Source of the DNA: Arthrobacter sp. SW1
GTDB taxonomy: Bacteria; Actinomycetota; Actinomycetes; Actinomycetales; Micrococcaceae
Assembly (NCBI RefSeq): GCF_001766675.1
Contig: NZ_MJLT01000067.1
Location: 109,113-173,112 of the forward strand
DNA: 64,000 nucleotides
Direction: 5' to 3'
The notes under the pieces were generated by a model. It worked only from the letters and a program-made list of their open reading frames with translations. It did not search any database and had not been told where the DNA came from. The position numbers were made by a program, and so were the translations under genes. Shown here one piece after another: positions 1-9,274 of the stretch. Numbering within the stretch: the stretch's first letter is position 1; every line of letters begins with the position of its first letter.

Positions 1-2
1 TT

Positions 3-341
3 GGCGGCGGGTGGAATGTGATGACGGCTTTGGTGGGGCCGGGTGATTTCAACAGTGATGGCCGGGTTGATTTGTTGGCGCGTGATTCGTCGGGTTCGTT
101 GTGGTTGTACCCGGGGAATGGTTTTGGTGGCTGGTTGCCGCGGGTGCGTGTTGGTGGTGGTTGGAATGTGATGACGGCTTTGGTGGGGCCGGGTGATTTC
201 AACAGTGATGGCCGGGTTGATTTGTTGGCGCGTGATTCCTCGGGTTCGTTGTGGTTGTACCCGGGGAATGGTTTTGGTGGCTGGTTGCCGCGGGTGCGTG
301 TTGGCGGCGGGTGGAACACCATGACGGCGCTCGTCTCCTAA
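3..341 (+). CDS. FG-GAP/VCBS repeat protein, C-terminal end (5' truncated by window)
   Basis: The reading frame is open from the window edge to the TAA at 339-341, so only the C-terminus of a larger protein is present. It consists of a 50-residue unit, two full copies plus a partial third, each with a DFNSDGRVDLLARD core. This resembles the calcium-binding D-x-N-x-D-G-x-x-D loop of FG-GAP/VCBS blades, which build beta-propellers in secreted or cell-surface proteins. The protein ends directly on a repeat, without a sortase signal or membrane helix. Codons here (GGT, GTT, TTG) are less GC-biased than in neighbouring genes. The ligand and enzymatic partner, if any, lie outside the window. Confidence 0.75.
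   Translation, partial: GGGWNVMTALVGPGDFNSDGRVDLLARDSSGSLWLYPGNGFGGWLPRVRVGGGWNVMTALVGPGDFNSDGRVDLLARDSSGSLWLYPGNGFGGWLPRVRVGGGWNTMTALVS
21..320 (+). repeat. Near-identical 150-bp tandem repeat, two copies
   Basis: Positions 21-170 and 171-320 are almost identical at the DNA level; I see only isolated differences, such as GT/CT near 89/239. The period is exactly 150 bp (50 codons), and a third, diverging copy begins at 321. Identity at synonymous positions implies recent duplication or gene conversion within the FG-GAP gene. Confidence 0.9.
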
Positions 342-383
342 GGCGCCTGCGTCCTAATCCGTCCGCCCAGCCTGGAGTAAGCC

Positions 384-1070
384 CTAGCGTCCCCAACGCT
401 CCCGGAAGGTCTGCAGCAGCACTTCATAGTCCGGAGCCATTTCCCCGTACTCGGGGTCGCTGAGCCACTGGAGCTGAAGTCCGTCCATCGCGGCGATCAG
501 CAGCCGCGTCATGGCCTCCACCGGGGCGTCCGGGGCGAGGTGGCCGTCGTCGTCCGCTTCCGCGAAAGCTTCACGGAACTTGGCGGCGGCATCCCGGTGG
601 TGGGCCACCAGCCACGAATTCGCCGGGTGCGTGCGGTCCACGGCCTCGCCGGCCATGGTGGTGAAGAGCCGCACGATCCCCGGCTGCCCCTGGTTGTGTC
701 GCACCAAGGCTGCGTTCGCTGCCAGGCGGTCCCAGCCACGGAGTTCCCGGTCCGCGGGGGCGAGGGCCACGGCCTGGTCGATCTGGTCCCGCCGCGCCAT
801 CACGGCGTCCAGCAGCACGTCCTTGGTGGGGAAGTAATGGATGAGGCCGGTCTGGCTGAGCCCGCAGGCCCGCGCAATGGTGCTCATCGAGGTGGCCCGG
901 AACCCGTCTTCGGAGAACACCTGCGCGGCCGTGGCGAGGATTTCCTCCCTGCGGGCGGCACTGTCCGCGCCCTTCGGCCGGCCGCTGCCACGGCGTCGTG
1001 CGGGCTGGGGGTCCTGTGCGGGCTGCGGATCCTGTGCCGGCTGGGACTCCGGTGCGGACGGTGCGCTCAC
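384..1070 (-). CDS. TetR/AcrR family transcriptional regulator
   Basis: This 228-residue protein has an N-terminal TetR helix-turn-helix at about residues 40-85 (REEILATAAQVFSEDGF, then MSTIARACGLSQTGLIHYFP). A helical ligand-binding domain follows. The start is GTG at 1068-1070, preceded by AGGAG at a good distance. The first 25 residues hold a short repeat (AQDPQPAQDPQPA) and are probably disordered. It is the last gene of a minus-strand group with the beta-glucosidase and MFS transporter, so it probably represses that sugar-use operon. The ligand is inferred to be a glycoside or sugar, not shown. Confidence 0.85.
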   Translation of the reverse strand: MSAPSAPESQPAQDPQPAQDPQPARRRGSGRPKGADSAARREEILATAAQVFSEDGFRATSMSTIARACGLSQTGLIHYFPTKDVLLDAVMARRDQIDQAVALAPADRELRGWDRLAANAALVRHNQGQPGIVRLFTTMAGEAVDRTHPANSWLVAHHRDAAAKFREAFAEADDDGHLAPDAPVEAMTRLLIAAMDGLQLQWLSDPEYGEMAPDYEVLLQTFRERWGR

Positions 1071-1128
1071 GAAAAACTCCTGGCTCGGATTGACGCCCGG
1101 GAGGCGGCGGCCGCCTCCCGGGCGTGGG

Positions 1129-3654
1129 TCACTGCAACGATACCCGGGCCCGGATGTCGCCGAGGCCGCGCGCCACGAGCAGTTCGCCCGCCGTCAGCGG
1201 CTGCCAGCCTCCCGCTTCCTCGTCCCAGCGCCGGAAGAGCCGCGGATCGCACGCAACGGTGACGGCCGCCGTCGCACCCGCCTCCACCTCGACTCCCGCG
1301 TAGCCCGCCAGGCGCACGGGCTGGCCCGGCTCCGCAGGGGCGAAGTAGAGCTGCACGGTTTCGCGGGACGCGCGGGCTGAGGTGTTGCGGACCGTGACTT
1401 CCACGGCCGGTGCGCCGGAGGATTCCAGCAGGCGCGCCTCGCCGTATTCCCACGAGCCGTAGCCCAGGCCGTGGCCGAACCAGAACAGCGGCGCGGCGGC
1501 GTTGCCGGCGTACCAGCCGCGGTATCCGATGGCGGTTCCGTCCGTGTAGTCCAGGCCAAGGTCCGCTTCGGGCGTGACGTTCCAGGCCGGGGCGGCGCCG
1601 TCTGCCGCCGGGTAGCTGGTGACCAGGCGTCCGGCGGGTTCGGCAGCGCCGCTGAGGACGTCCGCGACGGCGTGCCCGCCTTCCTGTCCGGGCAGCCCGG
1701 CAACCAGCACGGCGTCCACGTCACCCAGCCACGGCATCAGCACGGGCGTCGCGGCGTTGACGACCACCACCGTGCGCTCCGCCGCCGCGGCGACCCGGCG
1801 TACCATTTCGTCCTGCCGGCCCGGCAGCGCGAGCGTGGCCTTGTCCGCCGCTTCCGTTTCGTCTTCTTCCGTGAGGCCAACCACGACGACGGCGGTCCCG
1901 GCCGCGCGGGCGGCCTCCTCCGCGGCGGCCAGCCGCAGATCGTCGCCGGGGCCTGCGGCCTCCGCCACGAAGGCGACGGCGGTGAACGAGCCGGTGTGGA
2001 GCATGTGGCTTTCCTCTGCGAGGCGGATTTCGGGGCGGGCTGCGAGTTCGGCGGCCCAGTCCACCTGCGCGAGTTCCACCGTCGCTGTGACCTTGGCGCC
2101 GGCCGGCAGCTCAAGCACCTCGGAAACCATCGGCGGCCGCAGCACGGCTTCGCCGGGGTCGAAGCCGCTGTGCCGGACCTCGGCGGTGAAGGCCTGTCCG
2201 GCGGCCTCGATGGTCCAGCGTCCGGCGCCCGAACCGCCCAGGCGCACCCGGCCGGCGTCGTTGGCCAGGACCGTGGTGAAGCGGACCGCGGCGGGCGGCA
2301 CCTCGCGGGCGTCATCGAAACCGACGCTGACGGTGCTGCCCTCCTGGTACTCCTCCTTGATCACTTCGCCGTTGGCGTCGAGGTAGGCCACGCGCAGGCC
2401 GCGCCTGCCGCTGAGCGGGTCCGTGATGAACGACGGCGACGCCGGCTTGGGACGGCGGCGCACGTCCACGCCGTCCACCACGTCCACCCGGCCGCCCATC
2501 GCGGCGGCGAATCCTTCGGCGATGGACACCTGGTAGGGCGGGGTGACCTGGGCCGATCCGCCGCCCATGCAGACGGTGTCGAGCGCGGCGCGCCCGATCA
2601 GGGCGATCCGGCCGGCGGGGTCGCCGGCGGTGGGATCATCAGCCAGCGGCAACACGCCGCCGTCGTTCTTCAACAGCACCATGCCGCGGGCCGCGATCCG
2701 GCGCAGCTGTTCCCGGCGCGAGGGGGCGTCCGGGGCGGGCATGCCGGACTGGAAAGGCGTGGAGTTCCCCAGGGCGCCGGTGCGTTGGGCCAGCAGCAGC
2801 AGCCGGGCCACATGGTCGTTCACGGTTTCCTCGGAAACGTCGCCGCGGCGGACGCCGGCTACGAGCCGCTCACCCCACGGCCCGTCCGGCCCGGGCATCA
2901 CCAGGTCCATGCCGCCGTTGGCGGATTCGACTGTGCGCTTGGTGGCGTACCAGTCGCTCATGATGAGCCCGTCCCAGCCCCAGCCGTCCTTCACGATGCT
3001 GTTCTGGATGTGTCCGTGCTCGGTGGCGGGAACGCCGTTGATGTCGTTGTAGGCGGCCATCATTGACCAGGCGCCTGCGTCCTCCACGGCCATTTCGAAG
3101 GGCAGCAGGTACACCTCGTGCAGCGCGGTGTCCGAGACGCGGGAATCCATGAAGTTGCGCAGGGTTTCGGATTCGTTGGCCACGAGGTGTTTCAGGCAGG
3201 CGGCGGTGCCGCGCGCCTGCAGCCCGCGCACGTACGCGGAAGCGGTGCGGCCCGTGAGGTACGGGTCTTCCGAATAGCCTTCGAACAGGCGGCCGCCCAG
3301 GGCGGAGCGGTGCAGGTTGATGGTGGGGCCGAGGACCACGTGGATGGATTGGCGGTGCGCCTCCTCGGCGAGCATTCCGCCGACCTCTTCGGCGATCGCG
3401 TCGTCCCAGGAGCCGGAGATCAGGGTGGCGTTGGGGAAAAGCGCGACGGCGTCACCTCCGTAGAACTTCAGCCCGCGGACGCCGGTGGGGCCGTCGGAGA
3501 ACGCCAGCGGGGCGAGCCCGATCCCCTCGTTGCCAGGCAGGGTGAAGGCGGTTTCGCCGGTGAGCAGCTCCACCTTTTCCTCCAGGGAGAGCTGCGCGAC
3601 CACCGGGGCGAGTGCGGCGAGCGTGTCCGGCTGGGTGTTTTGAGTGAGGGTCAT
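1129..3654 (-). CDS. GH3 family beta-glucosidase with PA14-type insert
   Basis: This 841-residue glycoside hydrolase of family 3 probably removes glucose or another beta-linked sugar from the non-reducing ends of oligosaccharides. The N-terminal barrel carries the nucleophile motif (GLIMSDWYATK) and the substrate-binding KHLVANESE and MMAAYNDINGVPATEHG segments. A beta-rich insert at about residues 390-560 looks like a PA14 domain, which gates substrate in several GH3 enzymes. A fibronectin-III-like domain forms the C-terminus (VRNTSARASRETVQLYF). There is no signal peptide, so it is probably intracellular and acts on imported oligosaccharides. Its ATG lies one base after the stop of the upstream MFS gene, consistent with an operon. 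Confidence 0.92.
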   Translation of the reverse strand: MTLTQNTQPDTLAALAPVVAQLSLEEKVELLTGETAFTLPGNEGIGLAPLAFSDGPTGVRGLKFYGGDAVALFPNATLISGSWDDAIAEEVGGMLAEEAHRQSIHVVLGPTINLHRSALGGRLFEGYSEDPYLTGRTASAYVRGLQARGTAACLKHLVANESETLRNFMDSRVSDTALHEVYLLPFEMAVEDAGAWSMMAAYNDINGVPATEHGHIQNSIVKDGWGWDGLIMSDWYATKRTVESANGGMDLVMPGPDGPWGERLVAGVRRGDVSEETVNDHVARLLLLAQRTGALGNSTPFQSGMPAPDAPSRREQLRRIAARGMVLLKNDGGVLPLADDPTAGDPAGRIALIGRAALDTVCMGGGSAQVTPPYQVSIAEGFAAAMGGRVDVVDGVDVRRRPKPASPSFITDPLSGRRGLRVAYLDANGEVIKEEYQEGSTVSVGFDDAREVPPAAVRFTTVLANDAGRVRLGGSGAGRWTIEAAGQAFTAEVRHSGFDPGEAVLRPPMVSEVLELPAGAKVTATVELAQVDWAAELAARPEIRLAEESHMLHTGSFTAVAFVAEAAGPGDDLRLAAAEEAARAAGTAVVVVGLTEEDETEAADKATLALPGRQDEMVRRVAAAAERTVVVVNAATPVLMPWLGDVDAVLVAGLPGQEGGHAVADVLSGAAEPAGRLVTSYPAADGAAPAWNVTPEADLGLDYTDGTAIGYRGWYAGNAAAPLFWFGHGLGYGSWEYGEARLLESSGAPAVEVTVRNTSARASRETVQLYFAPAEPGQPVRLAGYAGVEVEAGATAAVTVACDPRLFRRWDEEAGGWQPLTAGELLVARGLGDIRARVSLQ

Positions 3655-3655
3655 G

Positions 3656-4966
3656 TCATTTCACCTTCTTGATGGGCAGCACCACGAACGCGCCGACGAG
3701 GCAGAGCGCAGCCGCGGCGCCGAGCAGGAGCCCGTAGTTGGGCTGGGCGCCGGGGGTGGTGGCGGCGAGCAGGGCTGCGCCAAGGAACGGAGCCAGGGAC
3801 TGCGGCAGGGCGTTGGCCATGTTGAAGACGCCAAGATCCTTCCCGGTGTCCTGCGGATTGGGAAGGACCTGCAGCACCAGGGCCATGTCCACGCTCATGT
3901 AGATGCCGAACGCCACGCCCAGCACGGCTTCCACGGCGTAGAACTGGCCCACCGTGCCCACGTGCATCAGCAGGTAGGTGCCTACCGCGAACAACGCGGT
4001 GGCCACAACCACGGGCAGTTTGCGCCGGCCCGTGCGGTCCGAAATCCAGCCTGCCGCGTAGCCCGCACCCACCAGGGCGATCGTGTAGATGAGCACGCCG
4101 GTGAACACGGTGCCGGCGCCCTCCTTCGCGTCGATGCCCAGGCGGTCCGTGATGAACGGCAGGCGGAAGGAGGTGAACATGAAGGAAGCCAGGATGATGA
4201 GGAAGCGGGACCACCAGGCCAAGGCGAAGTCCGGCTGGCGGAGCGGGTTCACCCAGAACGTCTTGAGCAGTTCGGCCAGGTTGAAGCGCGGCGGGGCGGT
4301 GGTGAGGACGGGATCGGGCAGGATCAGCGCATAGGCCACCATGCCCACCACGCCGATGAGCGCCGGGACCATGAACAGCGCCAGCATGTTGGAGGACAGC
4401 AGCGAGGCGAACCAGGTGGCGCCCAGGATGCCCACGTTCTGCATGATGCCCACCATGGCCGAGACCCGGGCGTACTGCTTCTCCGGCAGCTGGTCTGCGA
4501 GGGTGGCGATGAAGGGGCTGAAAGCTGCGTTGGCGCCGAGCTGCGCCACGAACCAGCCCGCCGTCATGACGCCGGCGTTGGGCGCGGCGCTGATGACCCA
4601 GAGGGAGGCGGCCATGACCAGTACGCCGCCGATGATCCAGGGCCGACGGCGGCCGAAGCGTGAGCGGGTGCGGTCCGAGAGGCGGCCGAACAGGGCGTTG
4701 CCGATCACCGCGGCGAGGGCGCCGGCGCCCAGCACGTTCCCGACAATGCTGGTCAGTTCCGTGGGGCTGGAGCTCAGGGTGCCTGCCTTGAGCGCCATGG
4801 ACACCATGACAGGGCCAAGCAGCGCGACGAACAGGGAGAACTGGGCGAAGGCGAGAGCCGCGATGAACAGCGGGCCTTTGGGTTCGGTGGGCTTTTCGCC
4901 GCAGGCGGTGGTGGGCCGTTTTCCGCCAAAGCGCGGGGCCAGGACATTGTGGTTTCCGATGGACAT
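3656..4966 (-). CDS. MFS transporter, probable sugar or glycoside importer
   Basis: This is a 436-residue membrane protein with about 12 helices. The loop after helix 2 reads GRLSDRTRSRFGRRRP, a form of the MFS signature motif that also occurs in the related GPH sugar-cation symporters. I chose the ATG at 4966 (MSIGNHN), which has GGAG eight bases upstream. An ATG at 5005 would add 13 residues but lacks a ribosome site. It is the first gene of the MFS-GH3-TetR operon, so uptake of a beta-glucoside that the GH3 enzyme then cleaves is the likeliest role. The substrate is not visible from the sequence. Confidence 0.85.
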   Translation of the reverse strand: MSIGNHNVLAPRFGGKRPTTACGEKPTEPKGPLFIAALAFAQFSLFVALLGPVMVSMALKAGTLSSSPTELTSIVGNVLGAGALAAVIGNALFGRLSDRTRSRFGRRRPWIIGGVLVMAASLWVISAAPNAGVMTAGWFVAQLGANAAFSPFIATLADQLPEKQYARVSAMVGIMQNVGILGATWFASLLSSNMLALFMVPALIGVVGMVAYALILPDPVLTTAPPRFNLAELLKTFWVNPLRQPDFALAWWSRFLIILASFMFTSFRLPFITDRLGIDAKEGAGTVFTGVLIYTIALVGAGYAAGWISDRTGRRKLPVVVATALFAVGTYLLMHVGTVGQFYAVEAVLGVAFGIYMSVDMALVLQVLPNPQDTGKDLGVFNMANALPQSLAPFLGAALLAATTPGAQPNYGLLLGAAAALCLVGAFVVLPIKKVK

Positions 4967-5027
4967 CGATGTCACTCCGGGAGGCCGGGCCGGGGCACGC
5001 GCCATCGCTGCCGCCGGACTAATGATT

Positions 5028-5047
5028 AATAGTGAACATAAACTATT
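5028..5047. promoter_or_regulatory. Candidate operator upstream of the MFS-GH3-TetR operon
   Basis: The intergenic DNA before the MFS gene is AT-rich against the surroundings. It contains an inverted repeat AATAGT-N8-ACTATT. This is a plausible site for the TetR regulator encoded at the end of the same operon, lying in the probable promoter region. The link is inferred from position only. Confidence 0.4.
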
Positions 5048-5093
5048 TCAGGAGTGACGTGGATGACAAGAGGGTGCGGCGAAGTTTTTCGGG

Positions 5094-6035
5094 CTACTCG
5101 ATGCCCGCGAACAGCTCGTTCAGCTCATCCGTAAGCTGTTTGCGCACGGCGGGGGAGCCGATTTCCCGGCCGTCGATGTGGTTCACCGGCGCGATCAGCC
5201 GGATGCTGGAAATCAGCCACACGGCGTCGGCGTCGTACAGGTCCTGGGTGACCAGCGGACCGTAACCGAGCTCCCACCCGGCAGCCTTCGCCTTCGCGAA
5301 CAGCGCCCCCTGCGAGGTTCCGGGCAGGATGCCGCTGTCCAGCTGCGGAGTGATCAGCCGTTTGACCGTGCGCTGGGAGCCGCTGCCGTCGTCGACCGTT
5401 TCCACATGCGCCAGCAGCACCGTCGACGTCGGGCCCTCCAGCACGCGGCCGTCGCTGGAGATGAAGATCGCGTCATCGGCGCCCTGCTTGTGCGCGTAGC
5501 GCAGCGCCGCCATGTTCACCGCATAGGACAGCGTCTTGGCCCCGAGCAGCAGCCAGGGAGCGCGCTCGCCCGCTTCGGCGTCGAAGCCGCGGTCCAGCAG
5601 CACGACGTCGATTCCCGTCTCGCGCTGCCGGCGGCCGCCCGCGGGGGACGGCGAAGCCTGGATCCAGCAGGTGGGAGCGGCTGCGCCTTCGACCCCTCGG
5701 GTCACCAGCAGCTTCACCACCACCTCGTCCGACTCCGGCTCCGGAGCCGGGAATTGTTCCCGGTATTCGGTGATGGCGGTGTCGATGGCGCGGCGCCAGG
5801 CGTCCTGCTCCGGGATGGCCAGGTCCAGCGCCCGGGCCGAGGCCTCCAGGCGGTTCAAGTGAGCCTGTACCTTCCGTGCATGGCCGCCGACGGCGAGCAT
5901 GGACTCGAAGACGCCGTCACCGCGCGTGGCACCCAGGTCAGTCGCCATCAGCTGGGGCTGCGTGGCGTCGGCAACGCGGCCGTTCTCGAAGGCAGGATCA
6001 AGGAACACGAGAACCGTGGGAGCGGGAAGCGTCAT
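5094..6035 (-). CDS. pabC: Aminodeoxychorismate lyase (class IV aminotransferase)
   Basis: This 313-residue fold-type IV PLP enzyme is predicted to convert 4-amino-4-deoxychorismate to 4-aminobenzoate and pyruvate for folate synthesis. Visible family features are the ATRGDGVFESM segment near residue 40, the PLP lysine in LLGAKTLSYAVNM, the SSDGRVLEGPTSTVLL strand, and the cofactor phosphate loop ITPQLDSGILPGTSQG. Branched-chain and D-amino acid aminotransferases share this fold. The assignment to PabC rests on overall pattern and on a PabB-type enzyme encoded 5 kb away. It is divergent from cls with a 69-bp gap. Confidence 0.85.
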   Translation of the reverse strand: MTLPAPTVLVFLDPAFENGRVADATQPQLMATDLGATRGDGVFESMLAVGGHARKVQAHLNRLEASARALDLAIPEQDAWRRAIDTAITEYREQFPAPEPESDEVVVKLLVTRGVEGAAAPTCWIQASPSPAGGRRQRETGIDVVLLDRGFDAEAGERAPWLLLGAKTLSYAVNMAALRYAHKQGADDAIFISSDGRVLEGPTSTVLLAHVETVDDGSGSQRTVKRLITPQLDSGILPGTSQGALFAKAKAAGWELGYGPLVTQDLYDADAVWLISSIRLIAPVNHIDGREIGSPAVRKQLTDELNELFAGIE

Positions 6036-6104
6036 GCCACCAGCTTAGTGCGGGGCGCCGGTTACGCTGGACCCAAACAGCAATGGGAACGTGGGGGTTG
6101 TTGA

Positions 6105-7577
6105 GTGCTATTTCCTTTCGAGGTGGGGACCGATTGGACCTGGCCCTTGGCCTTGTGGGCGCTCGCCGAAATCATCCTGCGCATCGTCATGCTGGGCATC
6201 ATCCCCGGAAACCGCCGCCCCACCACCGCCATGGCCTGGCTGCTGGCCGTCTTCCTGGTTCCCTCCATCGGCTTCGTGCTCTTCCTGCTGTTCGGCAACT
6301 TCCGCCTGTCCCGGCGCCGCCGCGAGCAGCAGGCGGAAGTCAACGAAAGGGTGCGTTCCGGCGTCTCGGCGATGGCCGACGTCGTGAGCAAATACTCCGG
6401 GCCCGAATGGGTGAGCTCCGCGGCGGAGCTGAACCGCCGGCTCGGCTCGCTGCCCATGGTGGACGGCAACTCGGTGCAGCTGATCCCGGGCTACCAGGAA
6501 TCCATCGACGCCATGACGGAAGCCATCCGCGGGGCGAGGACGTACGTCAACGCCGAGTTCTACATCATGAGCAGCGACGCCGTCACTGACCCGCTGCTCA
6601 CGGAACTTGAGAAGGCGGCGGAACGGGGAGTCGCCGTCCGGCTCCTGTTCGACCACATCGGCTCGCTGCGCGTGCCCGGATACCGGCGCCTGCTCCGCCG
6701 GCTCAAGGCCAGCAAGATCCAATGGAAGCGCATGCTGCCGCTGTTGCCCATCCACGGCCAGTGGCGCCGCCCGGACCTGCGGAACCACCGCAAGATCCTG
6801 GTGATCGACGGCGACATCGCCTTCACTGGGTCCCAGAACCTGATCGAGCCTTCCTACAACAACCCGCGCCACCGCCGGGCGGGCCGCAAATGGGTGGAGC
6901 TCATGGCCCGGCTGGAAGGGCCGATCGTGGCGACTTTGAACGTCGTGTTCGCCACCGACTGGCTCAGCGAAACGGACGAGTCCCTTGAAGCCCAGCTGCA
7001 ACTGCCGGAGGACCCCCGCCGCGGCCGCGTCACGGCCCAGGTGGTGCCCAGCGGGCCGGGGTTCGTCACCGAGAACAACCTGCGGCTCTTCAACACCCTG
7101 ATCTACTCGGCCCAGCACCGGATTTCGATCTGCAGCCCGTACTTCGTGCCGGATGACTCCTTGCTGTACGCCATCACCACCGCGGCCCAGCGCGGGGTGG
7201 ACGTGGAACTGTTCGTTTCCGAAAAGGGTGACCAGTTCCTGGTCCACCATGCCCAGCGCTCCTACTACGAAGCGCTCCTGGAAGCCGGGGTGCGGATCTA
7301 CCTGTACCGGGCGCCGTACGTGCTGCACGCCAAGCACTTCACCATTGACGACGAGGTGGCGGTGCTGGGTTCGAGCAACATGGACATGCGTTCCTTCTCG
7401 CTCAACATGGAGGTTTCCGTGATGCTCCTGGGTGCTGAAACCGTGGACCTGATGCGCTCCGTGGAGGTGGCCTACCGGGAGGAAAGCTTCGAGCTGACAC
7501 TCGCTGACTGGCTGCACCGGCCCATGCTCGCCAAGTACGTGGACAACGTGGCCAGGCTCACCGCAACCCTGCAATAG
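6105..7577 (+). CDS. cls: Cardiolipin synthase (PLD superfamily)
   Basis: This 490-residue membrane enzyme is predicted to join two phosphatidylglycerols into cardiolipin plus glycerol at the inner membrane face. Two N-terminal membrane helices (about residues 10-65) form the PLDc_N anchor. Two HKD catalytic motifs follow: NHRKILVIDGDIAFTGSQN and HAKHFTIDDEVAVLGSSN. Length and architecture match bacterial ClsA-type enzymes. The start lies in the short divergent region shared with pabC. Confidence 0.93.
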   Translation: MLFPFEVGTDWTWPLALWALAEIILRIVMLGIIPGNRRPTTAMAWLLAVFLVPSIGFVLFLLFGNFRLSRRRREQQAEVNERVRSGVSAMADVVSKYSGPEWVSSAAELNRRLGSLPMVDGNSVQLIPGYQESIDAMTEAIRGARTYVNAEFYIMSSDAVTDPLLTELEKAAERGVAVRLLFDHIGSLRVPGYRRLLRRLKASKIQWKRMLPLLPIHGQWRRPDLRNHRKILVIDGDIAFTGSQNLIEPSYNNPRHRRAGRKWVELMARLEGPIVATLNVVFATDWLSETDESLEAQLQLPEDPRRGRVTAQVVPSGPGFVTENNLRLFNTLIYSAQHRISICSPYFVPDDSLLYAITTAAQRGVDVELFVSEKGDQFLVHHAQRSYYEALLEAGVRIYLYRAPYVLHAKHFTIDDEVAVLGSSNMDMRSFSLNMEVSVMLLGAETVDLMRSVEVAYREESFELTLADWLHRPMLAKYVDNVARLTATLQ

Positions 7578-7686
7578 GCCCTCCCACCTGCGGTGATGGG
7601 GAGTGTTGCCCATGGCGGCATGGTGGGGTCCGTGCAAGGATTTGGACAAGCTCCACTACCAACCGCACTCTTCCCCGGGGGGAAAC

Positions 7687-9264
7687 ATGACTTTCTACGG
7701 CGCAGATGTTGACCAGCTTCGCGCCTTGGCCAAGGCAGCCGACAAAGCGGCCACCTTGCTGAGCACCAAGGCAGCGTCCCTGCAGGGGCAGATCATGGCG
7801 GCCCCGTGGAAAGGCCAGGACGCCGAACGCTTCAAGCAGGACTGGACCGGCAGCCACCGCCCCAGCCTGAACAAGGTGGTGGAGAGCCTGCGGCAGAACT
7901 CCAAGACGCTCATGAAGCATGCCGACGAGCAGGAACAGGCTTCAAACCGTAGCACCGGCAGTACCAGCATGACCTTCCTGGAGAAGATGCAGGAGAAGAT
8001 CGACGCCGTCCGTGACTGGCTGGCGCAGCGCGCCAAGGAAGCGGCGGAGCTCCAGGAGCACCGCAAGGAGCTCACCGAGGGCGCCGAGAAGATGCTCAAG
8101 GCCAGCCCGGAAGAGCAGGCGGAGTGGTGGAAGAGCCTGTCCGAAGAGGACAAGAAGTACCTGCTCAGCAATGAAGAGACCGCCAAGCAGATCATGCAGA
8201 TGGACGGCGGCGTGCCGGACTCCGCGCAGGCTGAAGCCCGCAAGTTCCTGCACGAACAGGCCAAAGGCGACATTCCGGTCTACAAGGAATCCTCCAAGGC
8301 CGGCATCGAGGCCCGGGTGGCCTGGGTGCACGGCGGCGCCGAAGTCGGCACCGAAATCGTGGAGAACGCCGACGGCACGGCCACCATGAAGGTCCACGGC
8401 AACCTGGGCCTGGGCGTCAACGATCCCTCCGGATCAGTCGGCGCAACGCTCAGCGGCGAGGTTTCCCGCGAATACAAGTTCGACAGCATCGAAGAAGCCA
8501 AGGCCGCCCAGGCACAGATGTTCAGGGAGCTCCCGCCGGACAGCCTGGGCGACGTCAAGGACGTGGCGTCCAACCCGCCGGGCTATGTGCTGGACCGGAT
8601 CAATGACGCCGCTGAGGACCACGGAGCAGACGGCCACGTGGACAAAGCCAAGGGCACCTTCTCCCTGGAGGCAAATGGGGAAACGGGCGACGCTTCCTTC
8701 GACGCCCAGCTGGCCCTCTCCTACGAGAAGAACCTGAGCGACGGAACATCCAAGGCCAGCGGCGAAGTCTCGGCGTCCGGCAACCTGGACTTGGACGGCC
8801 AGCGCTTCGAGGCCTCCGGCAAGGGCGGCCTGGAGGTTAACATGAGCAAGGACAACAACATCGACTCCATCTCCTTGTCCATGGAAGGCACCGTCGCAAC
8901 CGGCGCGGTTGACGGCGTGGAAGCGAAGGGCGCAGGCCAGACCGGTTACGAGTCAAGCGTCACCTCCGGGGCACAGGGTACGGTCAAGATTGATATTGAC
9001 TACACTCCGGAGAACAAGGAGATCATCGACAGCTACATCCGGAATGTCGCCCTTGGCAACACCGTTGCCGCCGGGCAGGACGCCGCAAAGCTGTACGACG
9101 CCGGTTCCGCCACCGTCCAGGTGAACAGCGTGGTGACCGCGTCCAACGAGGCCGGCATCGACCTCAAGGCCGGTGAGGTCAAGGTCTCCACCGAGAGCCA
9201 GGTGACCACCAACGTGACCACGTTCCACAAGGTTGCGAACGATACGAAGCTCGAGCGACTCTAG
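7687..9264 (+). CDS. WXG100-type protein with long beta-rich C-terminal region
   Basis: The start at 7687 (MTFYGADVDQL) has a GGGGGGAAAC ribosome site; an upstream ATG at 7603 would add an unlikely leader. The 525-residue product begins with a WXG100-like helical hairpin of about 85 residues with the W-K-G turn at 41-43, typical of ESX/type VII secretion substrates. A charged helical linker (WWKSLSEEDKKYLLSN) resembles the segment after WXG domains in larger actinobacterial substrates. From about residue 200 the protein is a repetitive, Gly/Ser/Asp-rich beta region (GEVSASGNLDLDGQRF, KGGLEVNMSKDN). No toxin motif is recognised and no ESX machinery gene is in the window, so export is inferred. 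Confidence 0.7.
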   Translation: MTFYGADVDQLRALAKAADKAATLLSTKAASLQGQIMAAPWKGQDAERFKQDWTGSHRPSLNKVVESLRQNSKTLMKHADEQEQASNRSTGSTSMTFLEKMQEKIDAVRDWLAQRAKEAAELQEHRKELTEGAEKMLKASPEEQAEWWKSLSEEDKKYLLSNEETAKQIMQMDGGVPDSAQAEARKFLHEQAKGDIPVYKESSKAGIEARVAWVHGGAEVGTEIVENADGTATMKVHGNLGLGVNDPSGSVGATLSGEVSREYKFDSIEEAKAAQAQMFRELPPDSLGDVKDVASNPPGYVLDRINDAAEDHGADGHVDKAKGTFSLEANGETGDASFDAQLALSYEKNLSDGTSKASGEVSASGNLDLDGQRFEASGKGGLEVNMSKDNNIDSISLSMEGTVATGAVDGVEAKGAGQTGYESSVTSGAQGTVKIDIDYTPENKEIIDSYIRNVALGNTVAAGQDAAKLYDAGSATVQVNSVVTASNEAGIDLKAGEVKVSTESQVTTNVTTFHKVANDTKLERL

Positions 9265-9274
9265 GAGCAACCCC

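Noticed and set aside
1471-3066. A long plus-strand ORF of 531 residues opposite the beta-glucosidase
   Set aside because: Composition is typical of an antisense shadow in GC-rich DNA; the minus strand has clear GH3 motifs.
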